Source: SIG440 sp045648175
Lineage (GTDB): Bacteria; Bacillota; Clostridia; Monoglobales; Monoglobaceae
NCBI GenBank assembly: GCA_045648175.1
Contig: JAZRNN010000061.1
Location: forward strand, 1-63,284
Length of the DNA: 63,284 bases
Direction of reading: 5' to 3'
Each line of letters begins with the position of its first letter. Positions within the stretch are counted from its first letter, which is position 1. This document shows positions 24,552 through 32,873 of this stretch, piece after piece. Made by a program: the position numbers and the translations under genes. The notes under the pieces were generated by a model, which did no database searches, was not told the DNA's origin, and saw only the letters and a program-made list of their open reading frames with translations.

Positions 24552-25526
24552 TCATACACCCACATTCAATAATTCCTTTTCTTTCGTTCTGCAACTCCCA
24601 TGCGGTACAACAAAGGCAAACGCATCAGGAACAATCTCAAATTCTGTCATACCTGCATCCTCAATTTCGCCATCAACACACAGTCGCATTGCACCATCAA
24701 GCGGCGTCACCTTTATCCTTTTGCATTTTGTTGAAAATATTACATTTTGTATATTTTTTAGTTTGATATGTGTTCCTTTCATATAAAATGGCAGCTTGGA
24801 GAGAAAGTTCAGCCGTGAAATATTATATACAATATTTATATCCATTAAACCATCATTTATGATGCCTAATGGATTGGTTTTAAGACCTCCACCGCAGAAT
24901 CTGCCATTTGATATTGCCGAAAGCAATAACGAGCCTTTGTGCTTTACCTTTCCATCAAGTTCTATCAGAAGATTTGCACCCTTCTTTTTAATAAGAATAG
25001 CAAAAATTGATATGAAATATGCAAGCGACCCCGAAATAAAGGGTTTTGTTTTTATTTCTGCTGTCAAATCTGCCACATTGCAGTCAAAGCCTATGTTAAA
25101 CATATTTGCCCCATACCTGATATGTCTTATGCCATTAAGAACCTTGGTATATCTTATTGCATCACACCTTGTACAATCCGCAGTAATTTGTGCCTCTACA
25201 TCAAGAAAATCTTCTTCGCATCCAAAGTTTCTGCGAAAATCATTTCCCGTACCAAAGGGCATAACACCAACTTCAGCATCGGTATGTTCTATAGCACCGT
25301 TAAGCACCTCACCCAGCGTTCCGTCACCACCGCAGGCGATAAATCTTGCCGCTCCATAATTTTTGCAAAAATTCCTGACATACTTTTCTGCATCACCTGT
25401 GGCTTTAGTTATGTAAATTTCCACATCTGCTTTTAACTTATGTGCAGCTCTTTTGATTGATGCTATAAGCTTTTCTTCATCCTTGCCCTGCCCGGCTTTG
25501 GGATTAATCACAAAAACCGTTTTCAT
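24552..25526 (-). CDS. Diacylglycerol/lipid kinase (YegS/DgkB family)
   Basis: Soluble or peripheral ATP-dependent lipid kinase of about 324 residues. It has the NPKAGQGKDEEKL start, the GGDGTLGEVLNG nucleotide motif near residue 62, the MPFGTGNDFRR motif, and a C-terminal beta domain with LCVDGEIEDAG. The family phosphorylates diacylglycerol or related lipids and returns them to phospholipid synthesis. I chose ATG 25526 with GAGAGG upstream; GTG 25541 is the alternative. Confidence 0.92.
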   Translation of the reverse strand: MKTVFVINPKAGQGKDEEKLIASIKRAAHKLKADVEIYITKATGDAEKYVRNFCKNYGAARFIACGGDGTLGEVLNGAIEHTDAEVGVMPFGTGNDFRRNFGCEEDFLDVEAQITADCTRCDAIRYTKVLNGIRHIRYGANMFNIGFDCNVADLTAEIKTKPFISGSLAYFISIFAILIKKKGANLLIELDGKVKHKGSLLLSAISNGRFCGGGLKTNPLGIINDGLMDINIVYNISRLNFLSKLPFYMKGTHIKLKNIQNVIFSTKCKRIKVTPLDGAMRLCVDGEIEDAGMTEFEIVPDAFAFVVPHGSCRTKEKELLNVGV

Positions 25527-25593
25527 CTTGATACCTCTCACTAAAAATCTTCCTTTTAAAACATTTTATCACAAAGTCCCCCACAATGCAACA

Positions 25594-25622
25594 AAACACA
25601 TCCAAAAACGCGGATGTGTTTT
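25594..25622. terminator. Terminator between gntP and the lipid-kinase gene
   Basis: Stem AAAACACATCC/GGATGTGTTTT with an eight-base loop. The T-run after it on the minus strand is short (TTTTGTTG). Confidence 0.65.
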
Positions 25623-25639
25623 GTATATATACTGAATAA

Positions 25640-26998
25640 TCAGAAGAATAATGTCAGAACAAAAATTCCGATAATTGATGCAAGGCCCATAAACAAGGTA
25701 AGCATAGTCTGTGTTTTATAGCCTTGCTGCGGTGTCATTCCGCCAAAGTTTGTAACCACCCAGAAATACGAGTCGTTGGCGTGTGATACTGTCATCGCAC
25801 CTGCACCGATAGCCATAACCGTAAGCGCCGAAAGCACAGGTGTATCAAGACCCATAGGTGTCATAAGCGGAACCATTATACCGGCTGTTGTTGTAATCGC
25901 CACAGTTGATGAACCTTGAGCCGTCTTTAAAATAGCCGCCATCAGAAATGGAAAGAAAATTCCCATATTCATCAAAAATCCCGCATTATCTATAATATAA
26001 CCAACCATTGTTGTTGTTGAAATAACCTTACCCAAAACACCTCCTGCTGCAGTAACAAACAAAATAGGTCCAACGGTTTTCAAGGTGTCATTGGTGATCT
26101 CATAAAAGTTTTCCATCTTTTTAGCTGTTGCAAGCTGTACAATTGCAAAAATTGTACCTGCAGCCAAAGCAATAATGGGTTTTCCAAGGAAGTTGCATAT
26201 ATCAAGTGCAGCCCCGGTTACTCCTGCCATAGACGCAATTGTTCCTAATGCCATAAGCAAAACAGGTACCAATAGCGGAGCAAGTGAATTAAATCCGCAA
26301 GGCAGTTTACCGTATTCTGCAACCAATTCTTCATAAGTCTTTACAATTTCTTCAGTTTCGCATGTTTCGTCAGCGCTCTTTACACGCTTGCCTATAAACT
26401 TTGCATAAATCAATCCGGCAATCAATGGGAATATTGAACACAAAAGGCCAAGCCCCATAACAAGCAACAGGCTATCACCTATACCCAAAGTATTTGCCGC
26501 AGCAATAGGGCCGGGTGTAGGCGGGATAAACACGTGGGATATATAAAGGCCAGTAGACAATGCCACCGTCATTGCCACACTTGATGTACCCGTGCGGCGA
26601 ACCAAAGCACGGCGGATAGGGTCAAGAATAACAAATCCACTGTCACAGAACACCGGAATTGAAACAACCCATCCCATAAGTTCGATTGCAAGTTCAGGAT
26701 TCTTTTTGCCAACCAGCTTTACAACCATATCAGCAAGCTTAAGTGCCGCACCTGTCTGCTCCAGAACAGAGCCTATAAAAGCGCCCAGAATAATTACTAT
26801 ACCGATTGAGCTGAATGTTCCTGAAAAACCGGCACCGATAACATCTGCTATTTCGCCAAGCGGAATTCCTGCTACCAATGCCAGTATCAATGATACTCCC
26901 ATAATGGACAAAAACGGATGCACCTTGAATTTGGAAATCGCCAGAATCATAAGCACAATTGCCACAACAAAAGCAATAATAAGTGGTAAACCTGTCAT
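25640..26998 (-). CDS. GntP-family gluconate/organic acid:H+ symporter
   Basis: Integral membrane permease of about 452 residues with 12-14 helices. Family features include the early PFLSIMGVSLILALVAGIPL, the SIPVFCDSGFVIL motif, FIPPTPGPIAAA and the late HANDSYFWVVTNFGG. GntP members carry gluconate, ketogluconates, D-glycerate or similar acids; the substrate is not settled here. I chose ATG 26998 with GGGAGG upstream. Monocistronic, with its own promoter, palindromes and terminator. Confidence 0.94.
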   Translation of the reverse strand: MTGLPLIIAFVVAIVLMILAISKFKVHPFLSIMGVSLILALVAGIPLGEIADVIGAGFSGTFSSIGIVIILGAFIGSVLEQTGAALKLADMVVKLVGKKNPELAIELMGWVVSIPVFCDSGFVILDPIRRALVRRTGTSSVAMTVALSTGLYISHVFIPPTPGPIAAANTLGIGDSLLLVMGLGLLCSIFPLIAGLIYAKFIGKRVKSADETCETEEIVKTYEELVAEYGKLPCGFNSLAPLLVPVLLMALGTIASMAGVTGAALDICNFLGKPIIALAAGTIFAIVQLATAKKMENFYEITNDTLKTVGPILFVTAAGGVLGKVISTTTMVGYIIDNAGFLMNMGIFFPFLMAAILKTAQGSSTVAITTTAGIMVPLMTPMGLDTPVLSALTVMAIGAGAMTVSHANDSYFWVVTNFGGMTPQQGYKTQTMLTLFMGLASIIGIFVLTLFF

Positions 26999-27019
26999 TT
27001 TTTTAACCTCCCATTTATA

Positions 27020-27084
27020 CAACATATGTTGCTTCTATAAATTTAATATACAATACTTTGTGACAAAATACAAGATATTTGTAT
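27020..27084 (-). promoter_or_regulatory. gntP promoter with two palindromic operator candidates
   Basis: -35 TTGTAT (27068-27073), 17-bp spacer, -10 TATATT (27045-27050). An ATACAA-N5-TTGTAT inverted repeat (27068-27084) covers the -35, and a perfect 12-bp palindrome CAACATATGTTG (27020-27031) lies just before the ribosome binding site. Spaced TTGTAT half-sites recall GntR-family operators; no such regulator is adjacent. Confidence 0.65.
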
Positions 27085-27136
27085 AAGAAATTTTACTTTT
27101 AATAAAAGTTGTTTGTTTTCTTTTATCAAAAAAACA

Positions 27137-27166
27137 CAAAGCATATCCATCTTAGGATATGCTTTG
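27137..27166 (-). terminator. Terminator of the cysK-guaA unit
   Basis: Perfect 12-bp stem CAAAGCATATCC/GGATATGCTTTG with a six-base loop; on the minus strand TGTTTTTTT follows. Confidence 0.88.
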
Positions 27167-27189
27167 CAGAAATATAAATATGTTTTTTG

Positions 27190-28170
27190 TTATTCCCACT
27201 CAATTGTGCCGATTGGCTTAGGTGTGAGGTCAAGAAGAACACGGTTAATGCCGTCTACCTCTGATGTGATACGGTCTGTAATCTTGTGGAGTACGTCGTA
27301 GGGGATTTCCTCGATGGTGGCAGTCATTGCATCGGTTGTGTTAACCGCGCGGATGATTGCAGGCCAGCCTTCGTATCTTTTGCCGTCTTTAACACCAACG
27401 CTCTTCATATCAGGAACAGCGATGAAATACTGCCATACAGTCTTTGCAAGACCGCAATTGTCAAATTCTTCACGAAGGATTGCATCGGCCTCTCTCAAAG
27501 CGTTCAGTCTGTCACGGGTGATTGCACCAAGGCATCTTACACCAAGGCCGGGGCCTGGGAATGGCTGACGGTCAACCATTGCTTCAGGAAGGCCAAGAGC
27601 CTTACCCACAACACGAACTTCGTCTTTGTAAAGAAGCTTTACGGGCTCAACCAGTTCCATTTCCATATCTTCTGGGAGACCGCCTACATTATGGTGAGCC
27701 TTTACTCCGTCACTTTCAAGGATGTCGGGATAAATTGTACCCTGTGCAAGAAAGTCAATTCCTTCAAGCTTTGCAGCTTCTTCATCAAACACTTTGATAA
27801 ATTCGCCGCCAATAATCTTTCTCTTATTCTCGGGTTCAGCAACATCTTTAAGAAGGTCCAAAAATCTATCGGTTGCATCAATATAAATAAGATTTGCATC
27901 AAGTCCGTCACGGAAAACCTTAATGACATCTTCGCTTTCGCCTTTTCTCATAAGGCCATGGTTAACATGTACGCAAACAAGCTGTTTGCCGATTGCCTTG
28001 ATAAGAAGTGCCGCAACAACCGAGCTGTCAACACCGCCCGAAAGTGCCAGAAGAACTTTTTTGTCGCCAACCTGGGCGCGAACTTCAGCAACTTGTTCCT
28101 GTATAAATTTGTCTGCCAATTCTTTTGTTGTGATACGTTCCATAGTATCGGGTCTTACATTACTGCTCAT
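27190..28170 (-). CDS. guaA: GMP synthase ATP-pyrophosphatase subunit, lacking the glutaminase domain
   Basis: Converts XMP to GMP. It has the PP-loop LLALSGGVDSSVVAALL near residue 42, the GTIYPDILES and HHNVGGLPEDM segments, then the GMP-synthase C-terminal dimerisation domain (RQPFPGPGLGVRCLG ... DLTPKPIGTIEWE). At 326 residues it covers only the second half of a normal bacterial GuaA of about 510. No class I glutaminase sequence is upstream: cysK starts there, so this is not a frameshifted full-length gene. It must use ammonia or a separate glutaminase subunit encoded elsewhere. AGGAGG precedes the ATG. Confidence 0.93.
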   Translation of the reverse strand: MSSNVRPDTMERITTKELADKFIQEQVAEVRAQVGDKKVLLALSGGVDSSVVAALLIKAIGKQLVCVHVNHGLMRKGESEDVIKVFRDGLDANLIYIDATDRFLDLLKDVAEPENKRKIIGGEFIKVFDEEAAKLEGIDFLAQGTIYPDILESDGVKAHHNVGGLPEDMEMELVEPVKLLYKDEVRVVGKALGLPEAMVDRQPFPGPGLGVRCLGAITRDRLNALREADAILREEFDNCGLAKTVWQYFIAVPDMKSVGVKDGKRYEGWPAIIRAVNTTDAMTATIEEIPYDVLHKITDRITSEVDGINRVLLDLTPKPIGTIEWE

Positions 28171-28196
28171 TTTTGATTTCCTCCTAAATTCTATTT

Positions 28197-29123
28197 TTAT
28201 CCAAAAAGTGGTGTAGAAAAATATCTTTCTGCTGTATCAGGCAAAACTGTGACTACTGTCTTGCCTTTGCCAATTTTTTTTGCCAATTTTACCGCCGCCG
28301 CAACATTTGTACCGCTGGAAATACCGCACATAATGCCTTCACGCGATGCAAGCTCTTTTGCCGTTGTAATTGCTTCTTCGTCATTTATAACGCAGATATC
28401 ATTGTAAATATTCTGATTAAGAATTTTGGGAATAACCCCGTCGCCAATACCCATCTGCAAATGTGTGCCGATTGAACCGCCCGAAAGGATTGCCGCATGT
28501 TCGGGCTCAACTGCCCATATTTCGATGTCAGGGTTAGCCGCCTTCAAGGTCTCGCCTATGCCCGTTATTGTGCCACCCGTACCTATCCCCGAACAAAATC
28601 CGTGAATAGGTCCGTCAACCTGTTTTAATATTTCGACCCCGGTATACTCCCTTTGAACCTGCACATTTGCTGGATTTTCAAACTGTTGGGGTACAAAAAC
28701 ATTTTCATCTTCTTCCTGCATCTTAAGTGCAGTTTCAAGACACTTCTCAATACATTCACCTATGTTACCCGCATCATGTATAAGGATGACCTCGGCACCA
28801 TAGTGTTCAACCAGCTTGCGGCGTTCTTCGCTTACCGAATCAGGCATAATTATTTTTGTTTTATAACCACGAACTGCACCAACAAGTGCAAGCCCGATAC
28901 CCTGATTACCACTTGTTGGCTCTACAATAATAGTATCTCTATTTATTATCCCCTTTTCCTCGGCATCACGAATCATATTATATGCCGTTCTTGTTTTAAT
29001 TGAGCCGCCCACATTTAGACCCTCAAACTTTACAAGAATCTGTGCCGAGTCAGAGTCACCAAAGTGGTTTAATCTTATAATCGGTGTCTCGCCAATGGCT
29101 TCTAAAATGTTATCACTTATCAT
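28197..29123 (-). CDS. cysK: Cysteine synthase (O-acetylserine sulfhydrylase)
   Basis: PLP enzyme making L-cysteine from O-acetylserine and sulfide. The PLP lysine lies in GGSIKTRTA, the substrate loop is PTSGNQGIG, and the phosphate-binding loop is GIGTGGTITG. The length of about 308 residues matches the family. I chose ATG 29123 because GGAG lies nine bases upstream and MISDNILEAIGETP is the typical start; ATG 29147 would add eight residues. It shares its promoter with guaA, 26 nt downstream. Confidence 0.93.
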   Translation of the reverse strand: MISDNILEAIGETPIIRLNHFGDSDSAQILVKFEGLNVGGSIKTRTAYNMIRDAEEKGIINRDTIIVEPTSGNQGIGLALVGAVRGYKTKIIMPDSVSEERRKLVEHYGAEVILIHDAGNIGECIEKCLETALKMQEEDENVFVPQQFENPANVQVQREYTGVEILKQVDGPIHGFCSGIGTGGTITGIGETLKAANPDIEIWAVEPEHAAILSGGSIGTHLQMGIGDGVIPKILNQNIYNDICVINDEEAITTAKELASREGIMCGISSGTNVAAAVKLAKKIGKGKTVVTVLPDTAERYFSTPLFG

Positions 29124-29168
29124 ATATATATTCTCCAGATTTTTCATTGATAAAACCTTTATTTAACA

Positions 29169-29197
29169 ATTATATACCTTAAAATAATTATTGTCAA
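29169..29197 (-). promoter_or_regulatory. Sigma-A promoter of cysK-guaA
   Basis: -35 TTGACA (29192-29197), 17-bp spacer, -10 TATAAT (29169-29174): a full consensus promoter. It begins four bases beyond the terminator of the upstream Cys-rich gene. Confidence 0.88.
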
Positions 29198-29200
29198 TAA

Positions 29201-29227
29201 AAAAGGAACGATTTTTACGTTCCTTTT
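29201..29227 (-). terminator. Terminator of the Cys-rich mini-protein gene
   Basis: Stem AAAAGGAACG/CGTTCCTTTT, followed by TTTTTTATTG on the minus strand. It overlaps the stop codon of the gene. A near copy lies at 29787-29815. Confidence 0.8.
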
Positions 29228-29433
29228 ATACTAATATTATTCGGGCATTCTGTATATGTGCAATTTATACATTTATCTTCGCTGTGTTCAGGCACACAAC
29301 ACATTAAATAACTACATTCATCACAACAATATTCTAACAAATTTCCCTCATTGTCTGTATGTTCTCCATTGCCAAGGCAATTAACCCCACAATTCCCAGG
29401 TGTAAGTTCTATACCTGTTACGTCAATAATCAT
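29215..29433 (-). CDS. Cysteine-rich mini-protein, function unknown
   Basis: About 72 residues with ten cysteines: GNCGVNCLGNG, YCCDECSYLMCC, KCINC and ECPNN. There is no signal peptide or membrane helix, so a small cytoplasmic metal-binding (zinc-ribbon-like) protein is plausible. No family is recognised. The start is either ATG 29433 or GTG 29442; both share AGGCGAG. It has its own consensus promoter overlapped by an inverted repeat and is divergent from a small XRE regulator, which probably controls it. Confidence 0.65.
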   Translation of the reverse strand: MIIDVTGIELTPGNCGVNCLGNGEHTDNEGNLLEYCCDECSYLMCCVPEHSEDKCINCTYTECPNNISIKGT

Positions 29434-29459
29434 TTCTATCACAACTCGCCTTCATAAAA

Positions 29460-29532
29460 ACTCTCATTCAAGATAACATTATAGAGTATATAACTCTAAA
29501 ATTCAATAGTGGAATAAACTCTATATTATAAT
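29460..29532. promoter_or_regulatory. Divergent promoter region with repeated ACTCTA operator half-sites
   Basis: Minus-strand promoter: TTGAAT (29501-29506), 17-bp spacer, TATAAT (29478-29483). A perfect inverted repeat TAGAGT-ATATA-ACTCTA (29482-29498) covers its -10 and spacer. Further half-sites are ACTCTC (29460-29465) and ACTCTA (29518-29523), the latter beside the plus-strand -10 TATAAT (29527-29532). The layout fits an XRE repressor acting on both directions. Confidence 0.75.
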
Positions 29533-29553
29533 TTGGAGAAAGGGGGTGTTTTT

Positions 29554-29778
29554 ATGGATATAGCCGAAAGAATACGTGCTTTGCGCGAGGATAATGACAA
29601 AAATCAGGCAGAAATTGCTGAAATTCTTAATGTGGGACAACGCACATACTCTGACTATGAAACACGAAAAATCCGAATACCCTTGGAAAGTGTGATAATT
29701 TTAGCGAAATACTATAATGTAGATATGAACTATATATGCGGCATTACAAAGGAGAAAAAATGTTTTCCGAAAGACTAA
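29554..29778 (+). CDS. Small XRE-family HTH regulator
   Basis: About 74 residues, almost all helix-turn-helix: AERIRALREDNDKNQAEIAE, then QRTYSDYETRKIRIPLESV and AKYYNVDMNYICGIT. I chose ATG 29554, five bases after AGAAAGGGGGTG; the TTG-led longer frame starts within the Shine-Dalgarno. It lies divergent from the Cys-rich gene, with palindromic half-sites between them, and likely represses itself and that gene. Confidence 0.85.
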   Translation: MDIAERIRALREDNDKNQAEIAEILNVGQRTYSDYETRKIRIPLESVIILAKYYNVDMNYICGITKEKKCFPKD

Positions 29779-29786
29779 TTGCATAC

Positions 29787-29815
29787 AAAAAGGAACGATT
29801 TTTAATCGTTCCTTT
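29787..29815. terminator. Bidirectional terminator between the XRE and PqqD-like genes
   Basis: Perfect stem AAAAGGAACGAT/ATCGTTCCTTTT with a five-base loop; A/T runs on both sides suit convergent genes. The stem sequence nearly repeats that at 29201-29227. Confidence 0.8.
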
Positions 29816-29821
29816 TAATTT

Positions 29822-30169
29822 CTATTTCCACTCTATAAAACCATAACTATTAAGTATCTGAAAAAATTTTGCAAGTCGTGGATATAAAGGCTCGGCTACA
29901 TCGCCGAATTTTTCTTTAACATCATCACCAAGAGAACTAATATCCCTTTCTCCGTCAGCAATCTGCCACACAAAACTGCCGTGCTCATCAAGATGAACAT
30001 ATGTCACCGGAGGTTTTTTGAATAGCTTTTGTGCAACTTTATTAAATATACCTGTGTTTTGAATATTAAGCGTTACATTGCCTTCACTATCCGCAGTCCA
30101 TTCAAGCCCACTTTTGCGTGCAGGAATTTTTTCAAGATAGTTTTTTGAAATCTTTTCTTTTTTCTTCAT
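29822..30169 (-). CDS. PqqD-like protein next to the OPT transporter
   Basis: About 115 residues with a PqqD-type winged-helix segment: VHLDEHGSFVWQIADGERDI, SSLGDDVKEKFGD, then LYPRLAKFFQILNSYGFIEW. PqqD proteins are peptide chaperones (RRE domains) for radical-SAM peptide modification. No radical SAM enzyme or precursor peptide is nearby. It directly follows the OPT transporter with a one-base gap, so it is co-transcribed; it may bind the transported peptide, which is inference. Confidence 0.78.
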   Translation of the reverse strand: MKKKEKISKNYLEKIPARKSGLEWTADSEGNVTLNIQNTGIFNKVAQKLFKKPPVTYVHLDEHGSFVWQIADGERDISSLGDDVKEKFGDVAEPLYPRLAKFFQILNSYGFIEWK

Positions 30170-30170
30170 A

Positions 30171-32081
30171 CTATTTTACACTGCGTTTTTTCCAAACAGA
30201 AAACTTGAGTACAGAAAGAATTACAAGTGCAAATACCACAAGGCTTGTGATATTTGAGATTGATATAGGAAGATTGAGAATTCCCGAAATATCCAAAATC
30301 TTGTCAATTCCAAATACGGCAAGAAGTGCAAGTGCAATACCCACAATTCCCTCACCTGCAATCATACCCGAGCAGAAAAGTATGCCGTCACTGATTATAG
30401 CAGTTTTTTCTTCTTCAGACTTTTTAAGTTTATCAAGAGCAAGACGTACCAAACCTCCAACCATAATGCAAGCATTAAGGTGTACAGGGAGATAAACACC
30501 GATTGCAAAAGGAAGTACAGGAATACCCACAACTTCAACAACGATTGCAATAAACACGCCCACAAGCACAAGACCCCAGGGAAGATTTGCATCCATAACG
30601 CCTTCAATAATCATTTTCATAAGCGTTGCCTGAGGAGCCGCAAGTTCGTCTGAGCCAAAGCCCCACGCACTGTCAAGGAGGTACAATGTTCCGCCAATAG
30701 CAAATGCCGCCGCAACAACACCGATAATTTCACCAATCTGCTGTTTTTTAGGTGTTGCGCCAAGGAGATAACCTGTCTTCAAGTCCTGAGAGGTATCACC
30801 CGAAATTGCCGCAACAATACATATAATAGAGCCTATTGCAATAGCCGCACGCATACCGTGAGCACCGCTGTCACCTGTCAGCTTTAGTATCAATGTTGCG
30901 ATAAGAAGTGTTGCAATCGCCATACCTGATACGGGGTTATTACTGCTTCCTACAAGACCAACCATACGTGATGAAACTGTAGCAAAGAAAAATCCAAACA
31001 CTACAATAACAACCGCACCAATCAATGTTACAGGAACTGCAGGAACAAGCCACACCAAAAGAGTCAGCACAGCAATTGCGATAAGAACCACCTTCATACT
31101 GATATCCCGTGCAGTACGCTCGCCCGAAACAGATGCCGAGCCCTTCATACCCTTCATTGCACCAACAAATGTATTAACAATCAACGGAAGTGACTTGATA
31201 AGGCTGATAATACCGCCTGCAGCCAATGCACCTGCACCGATATAACGGATGTATGAGCTCCAGATACCGCTTGGGCCGTTTGCATCAAAGATTGCACCGA
31301 TTGTTTCGGTTCCGGGATAAAGGATAATATCTCTGCCAAAAAGTACAATCAAAGGAATAAGAACAAGCCAGCTGAGCACACCGCCTGCAAACATATATGA
31401 CGAAATTCTTGGACCACAGATATAACCAACGCTCATTACTGCAGGATAAATCTGTGTGCCAATTTCGCCTGCATAGCCCTTCACTCTTAAACCAATTTCA
31501 CCGGGCACAGCCTTAAGACCATCAATGATAAATTTAAAAGCTGCTGCAAAGCCCATACCTGCAAATACGGTAGATGCATTTGCACCGCCCTTTTCACCTG
31601 CAAGAAGAACCTCAGCACAAGCAGTACCCTCAGGATAAGGCAGTACTCCATGCTCTTTAACAATCAAAGCATTGCGAAGTGGCACCATGAAGAATACACC
31701 CAACAATCCGCCAAGGAGAGAAATCAAAGTAATTTCAATCAGGCCGGGCTTGTCCATTACACCCTCGGCTGCCCACAAAAAGAGCGCCGGAAGAGTAAAG
31801 ATTGCACCTGCCGCAAGCGATTCACCTGCTGAGCCTACTGTCTGTACAATATTACTCTCTAAAATTGAGTTCTTTCGCATAATAACACGGATTACACCCA
31901 TAGCAATAACAGCAGCGGGAATTGAAGCCGAAACTGTCATACCTACACGAAGTCCCAGATATGCATTTGCGGCACCAAACACTACTGCAAGAAGGATACC
32001 CATAATAATTGACGTAAATGTCAGTTCAGGTGTAACCTTATCTGCCGCAACATACGGCTTAAAGTTATTTTTGTTTTCCAT
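30171..32081 (-). CDS. OPT-family oligopeptide transporter
   Basis: Large integral membrane protein of about 636 residues with some 15 hydrophobic helices. OPT features are the early PELTFTSIIMGILLAVVFGA, NAYLGLRVGMTVSASIPAAV, and SSNNPVSGMAIATLL, plus a GDTSQDLKTGYLLGATPKKQ segment. The family imports oligopeptides or metal chelates by proton symport. I chose ATG 32081 with AGGAG upstream. It pairs with a PqqD-like gene. Confidence 0.93.
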   Translation of the reverse strand: MENKNNFKPYVAADKVTPELTFTSIIMGILLAVVFGAANAYLGLRVGMTVSASIPAAVIAMGVIRVIMRKNSILESNIVQTVGSAGESLAAGAIFTLPALFLWAAEGVMDKPGLIEITLISLLGGLLGVFFMVPLRNALIVKEHGVLPYPEGTACAEVLLAGEKGGANASTVFAGMGFAAAFKFIIDGLKAVPGEIGLRVKGYAGEIGTQIYPAVMSVGYICGPRISSYMFAGGVLSWLVLIPLIVLFGRDIILYPGTETIGAIFDANGPSGIWSSYIRYIGAGALAAGGIISLIKSLPLIVNTFVGAMKGMKGSASVSGERTARDISMKVVLIAIAVLTLLVWLVPAVPVTLIGAVVIVVFGFFFATVSSRMVGLVGSSNNPVSGMAIATLLIATLILKLTGDSGAHGMRAAIAIGSIICIVAAISGDTSQDLKTGYLLGATPKKQQIGEIIGVVAAAFAIGGTLYLLDSAWGFGSDELAAPQATLMKMIIEGVMDANLPWGLVLVGVFIAIVVEVVGIPVLPFAIGVYLPVHLNACIMVGGLVRLALDKLKKSEEEKTAIISDGILFCSGMIAGEGIVGIALALLAVFGIDKILDISGILNLPISISNITSLVVFALVILSVLKFSVWKKRSVK

Positions 32082-32134
32082 CTTATTTCTCCTATCTTTC
32101 AACCGCAACTCAGGCGGTGTTTTTCAGCCTTTAA

Positions 32135-32163
32135 ATTTTAGCATATAATTTGACAAAAAGCAA
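32135..32163 (-). promoter_or_regulatory. Promoter of the OPT/PqqD-like unit
   Basis: -35 TTGCTT (32158-32163), 17-bp spacer, -10 TAAAAT (32135-32140). A small ACCGC/GCGGT hairpin lies in the leader (32102-32118). Confidence 0.6.
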
Positions 32164-32186
32164 GCAAAAACCGAAATATTGTTAAA

Positions 32187-32218
32187 AATCTCACAAATCC
32201 TTTTGGGTCTGTGAGATT
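32187..32218 (-). terminator. Terminator of the RNase M5 gene
   Basis: Stem AATCTCACA/TGTGAGATT with a 14-base loop, followed by TTTTTAAC on the minus strand. Confidence 0.75.
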
Positions 32219-32228
32219 AATAATATTA

Positions 32229-32828
32229 TTAACATTTTTTGTTTATTTTATCTACCGCTGCACTATATTCTTCATAGGAAAAAGCTGTATTCAGCACCTC
32301 AATCAAAGCATTTGCAGAAATTCTTGCGGGAAGTCCAAGTTCTTTTGCGAGACTGATTCGTTTTTGCTGACTGTCATCCCTACCACTGAATCCGTCTGCA
32401 TAAAGCATTGTTTTGGTTATAATTTCTTCAGGTTTTCGGGGTTGTGGCTCGCCAACCTCGGTGATGCTTTGCAAAATTTCGGCAAGAAGTTCTTCTGTCA
32501 TGCCCTCAACGCCCAGCAAACCTTCCTTACCCGCTGTATCCTTGCGGCGTTCCTTTCCTTTGACCGACGGAATATATGCGTGCTTTACCATCCCCCGATT
32601 TCCAACGCATTGCCTGATGTAATTGCGTATACGAAAGCCCGCGCTGTCGGAGTCAGTCAGGATAATTATTCCCGTTTTTTCTGCCATACGGCGTATAGCA
32701 TTTATTATATTTTTGTTGGTGTAAAGACTAAAGCCTCCTGTGCAGATTATCGGTGCATCGGTAACCTTTTTAAGCTGTTCTTTATCGAATTTGCCTTCAA
32801 CAATAATTGTTTCTTTTATATGAAGCAT
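32229..32828 (-). CDS. rnmV: Ribonuclease M5 (5S rRNA maturation)
   Basis: Toprim-domain nuclease of 199 residues that trims both ends of 5S rRNA precursor. It has the toprim glutamate in IIVEGKFDK, then IICTGGFSLYTNK, and the DSDSAGFRIRNYIRQ aspartate motif. The C-terminal half is the DUF4093 region. The family usually sits beside ksgA; here it follows nadE, separated by a terminator, so it may depend on readthrough. Confidence 0.93.
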   Translation of the reverse strand: MLHIKETIIVEGKFDKEQLKKVTDAPIICTGGFSLYTNKNIINAIRRMAEKTGIIILTDSDSAGFRIRNYIRQCVGNRGMVKHAYIPSVKGKERRKDTAGKEGLLGVEGMTEELLAEILQSITEVGEPQPRKPEEIITKTMLYADGFSGRDDSQQKRISLAKELGLPARISANALIEVLNTAFSYEEYSAAVDKINKKC

Positions 32829-32847
32829 CTGTTTTCTCCTGCAAAAA

Positions 32848-32868
32848 CGGGCGGAAATTATCCGCCCG
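32848..32868 (-). terminator. Terminator of nadE
   Basis: Perfect 8-bp GC-rich stem CGGGCGGA/TCCGCCCG with a five-base loop, followed by TTTTTGC on the minus strand. Confidence 0.85.
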
Positions 32869-32873
32869 ATAAA

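Noticed and set aside
27190..28170. Frameshifted or truncated full-length guaA
   Set aside because: The gene has its own strong Shine-Dalgarno and the space upstream is filled by cysK; no glutaminase sequence is found in any frame nearby.
27286..28176. 296-residue open frame antisense to guaA
   Set aside because: It mirrors a clear GMP synthase gene, has no family features and is very Cys/Phe-rich, as expected of a shadow frame.
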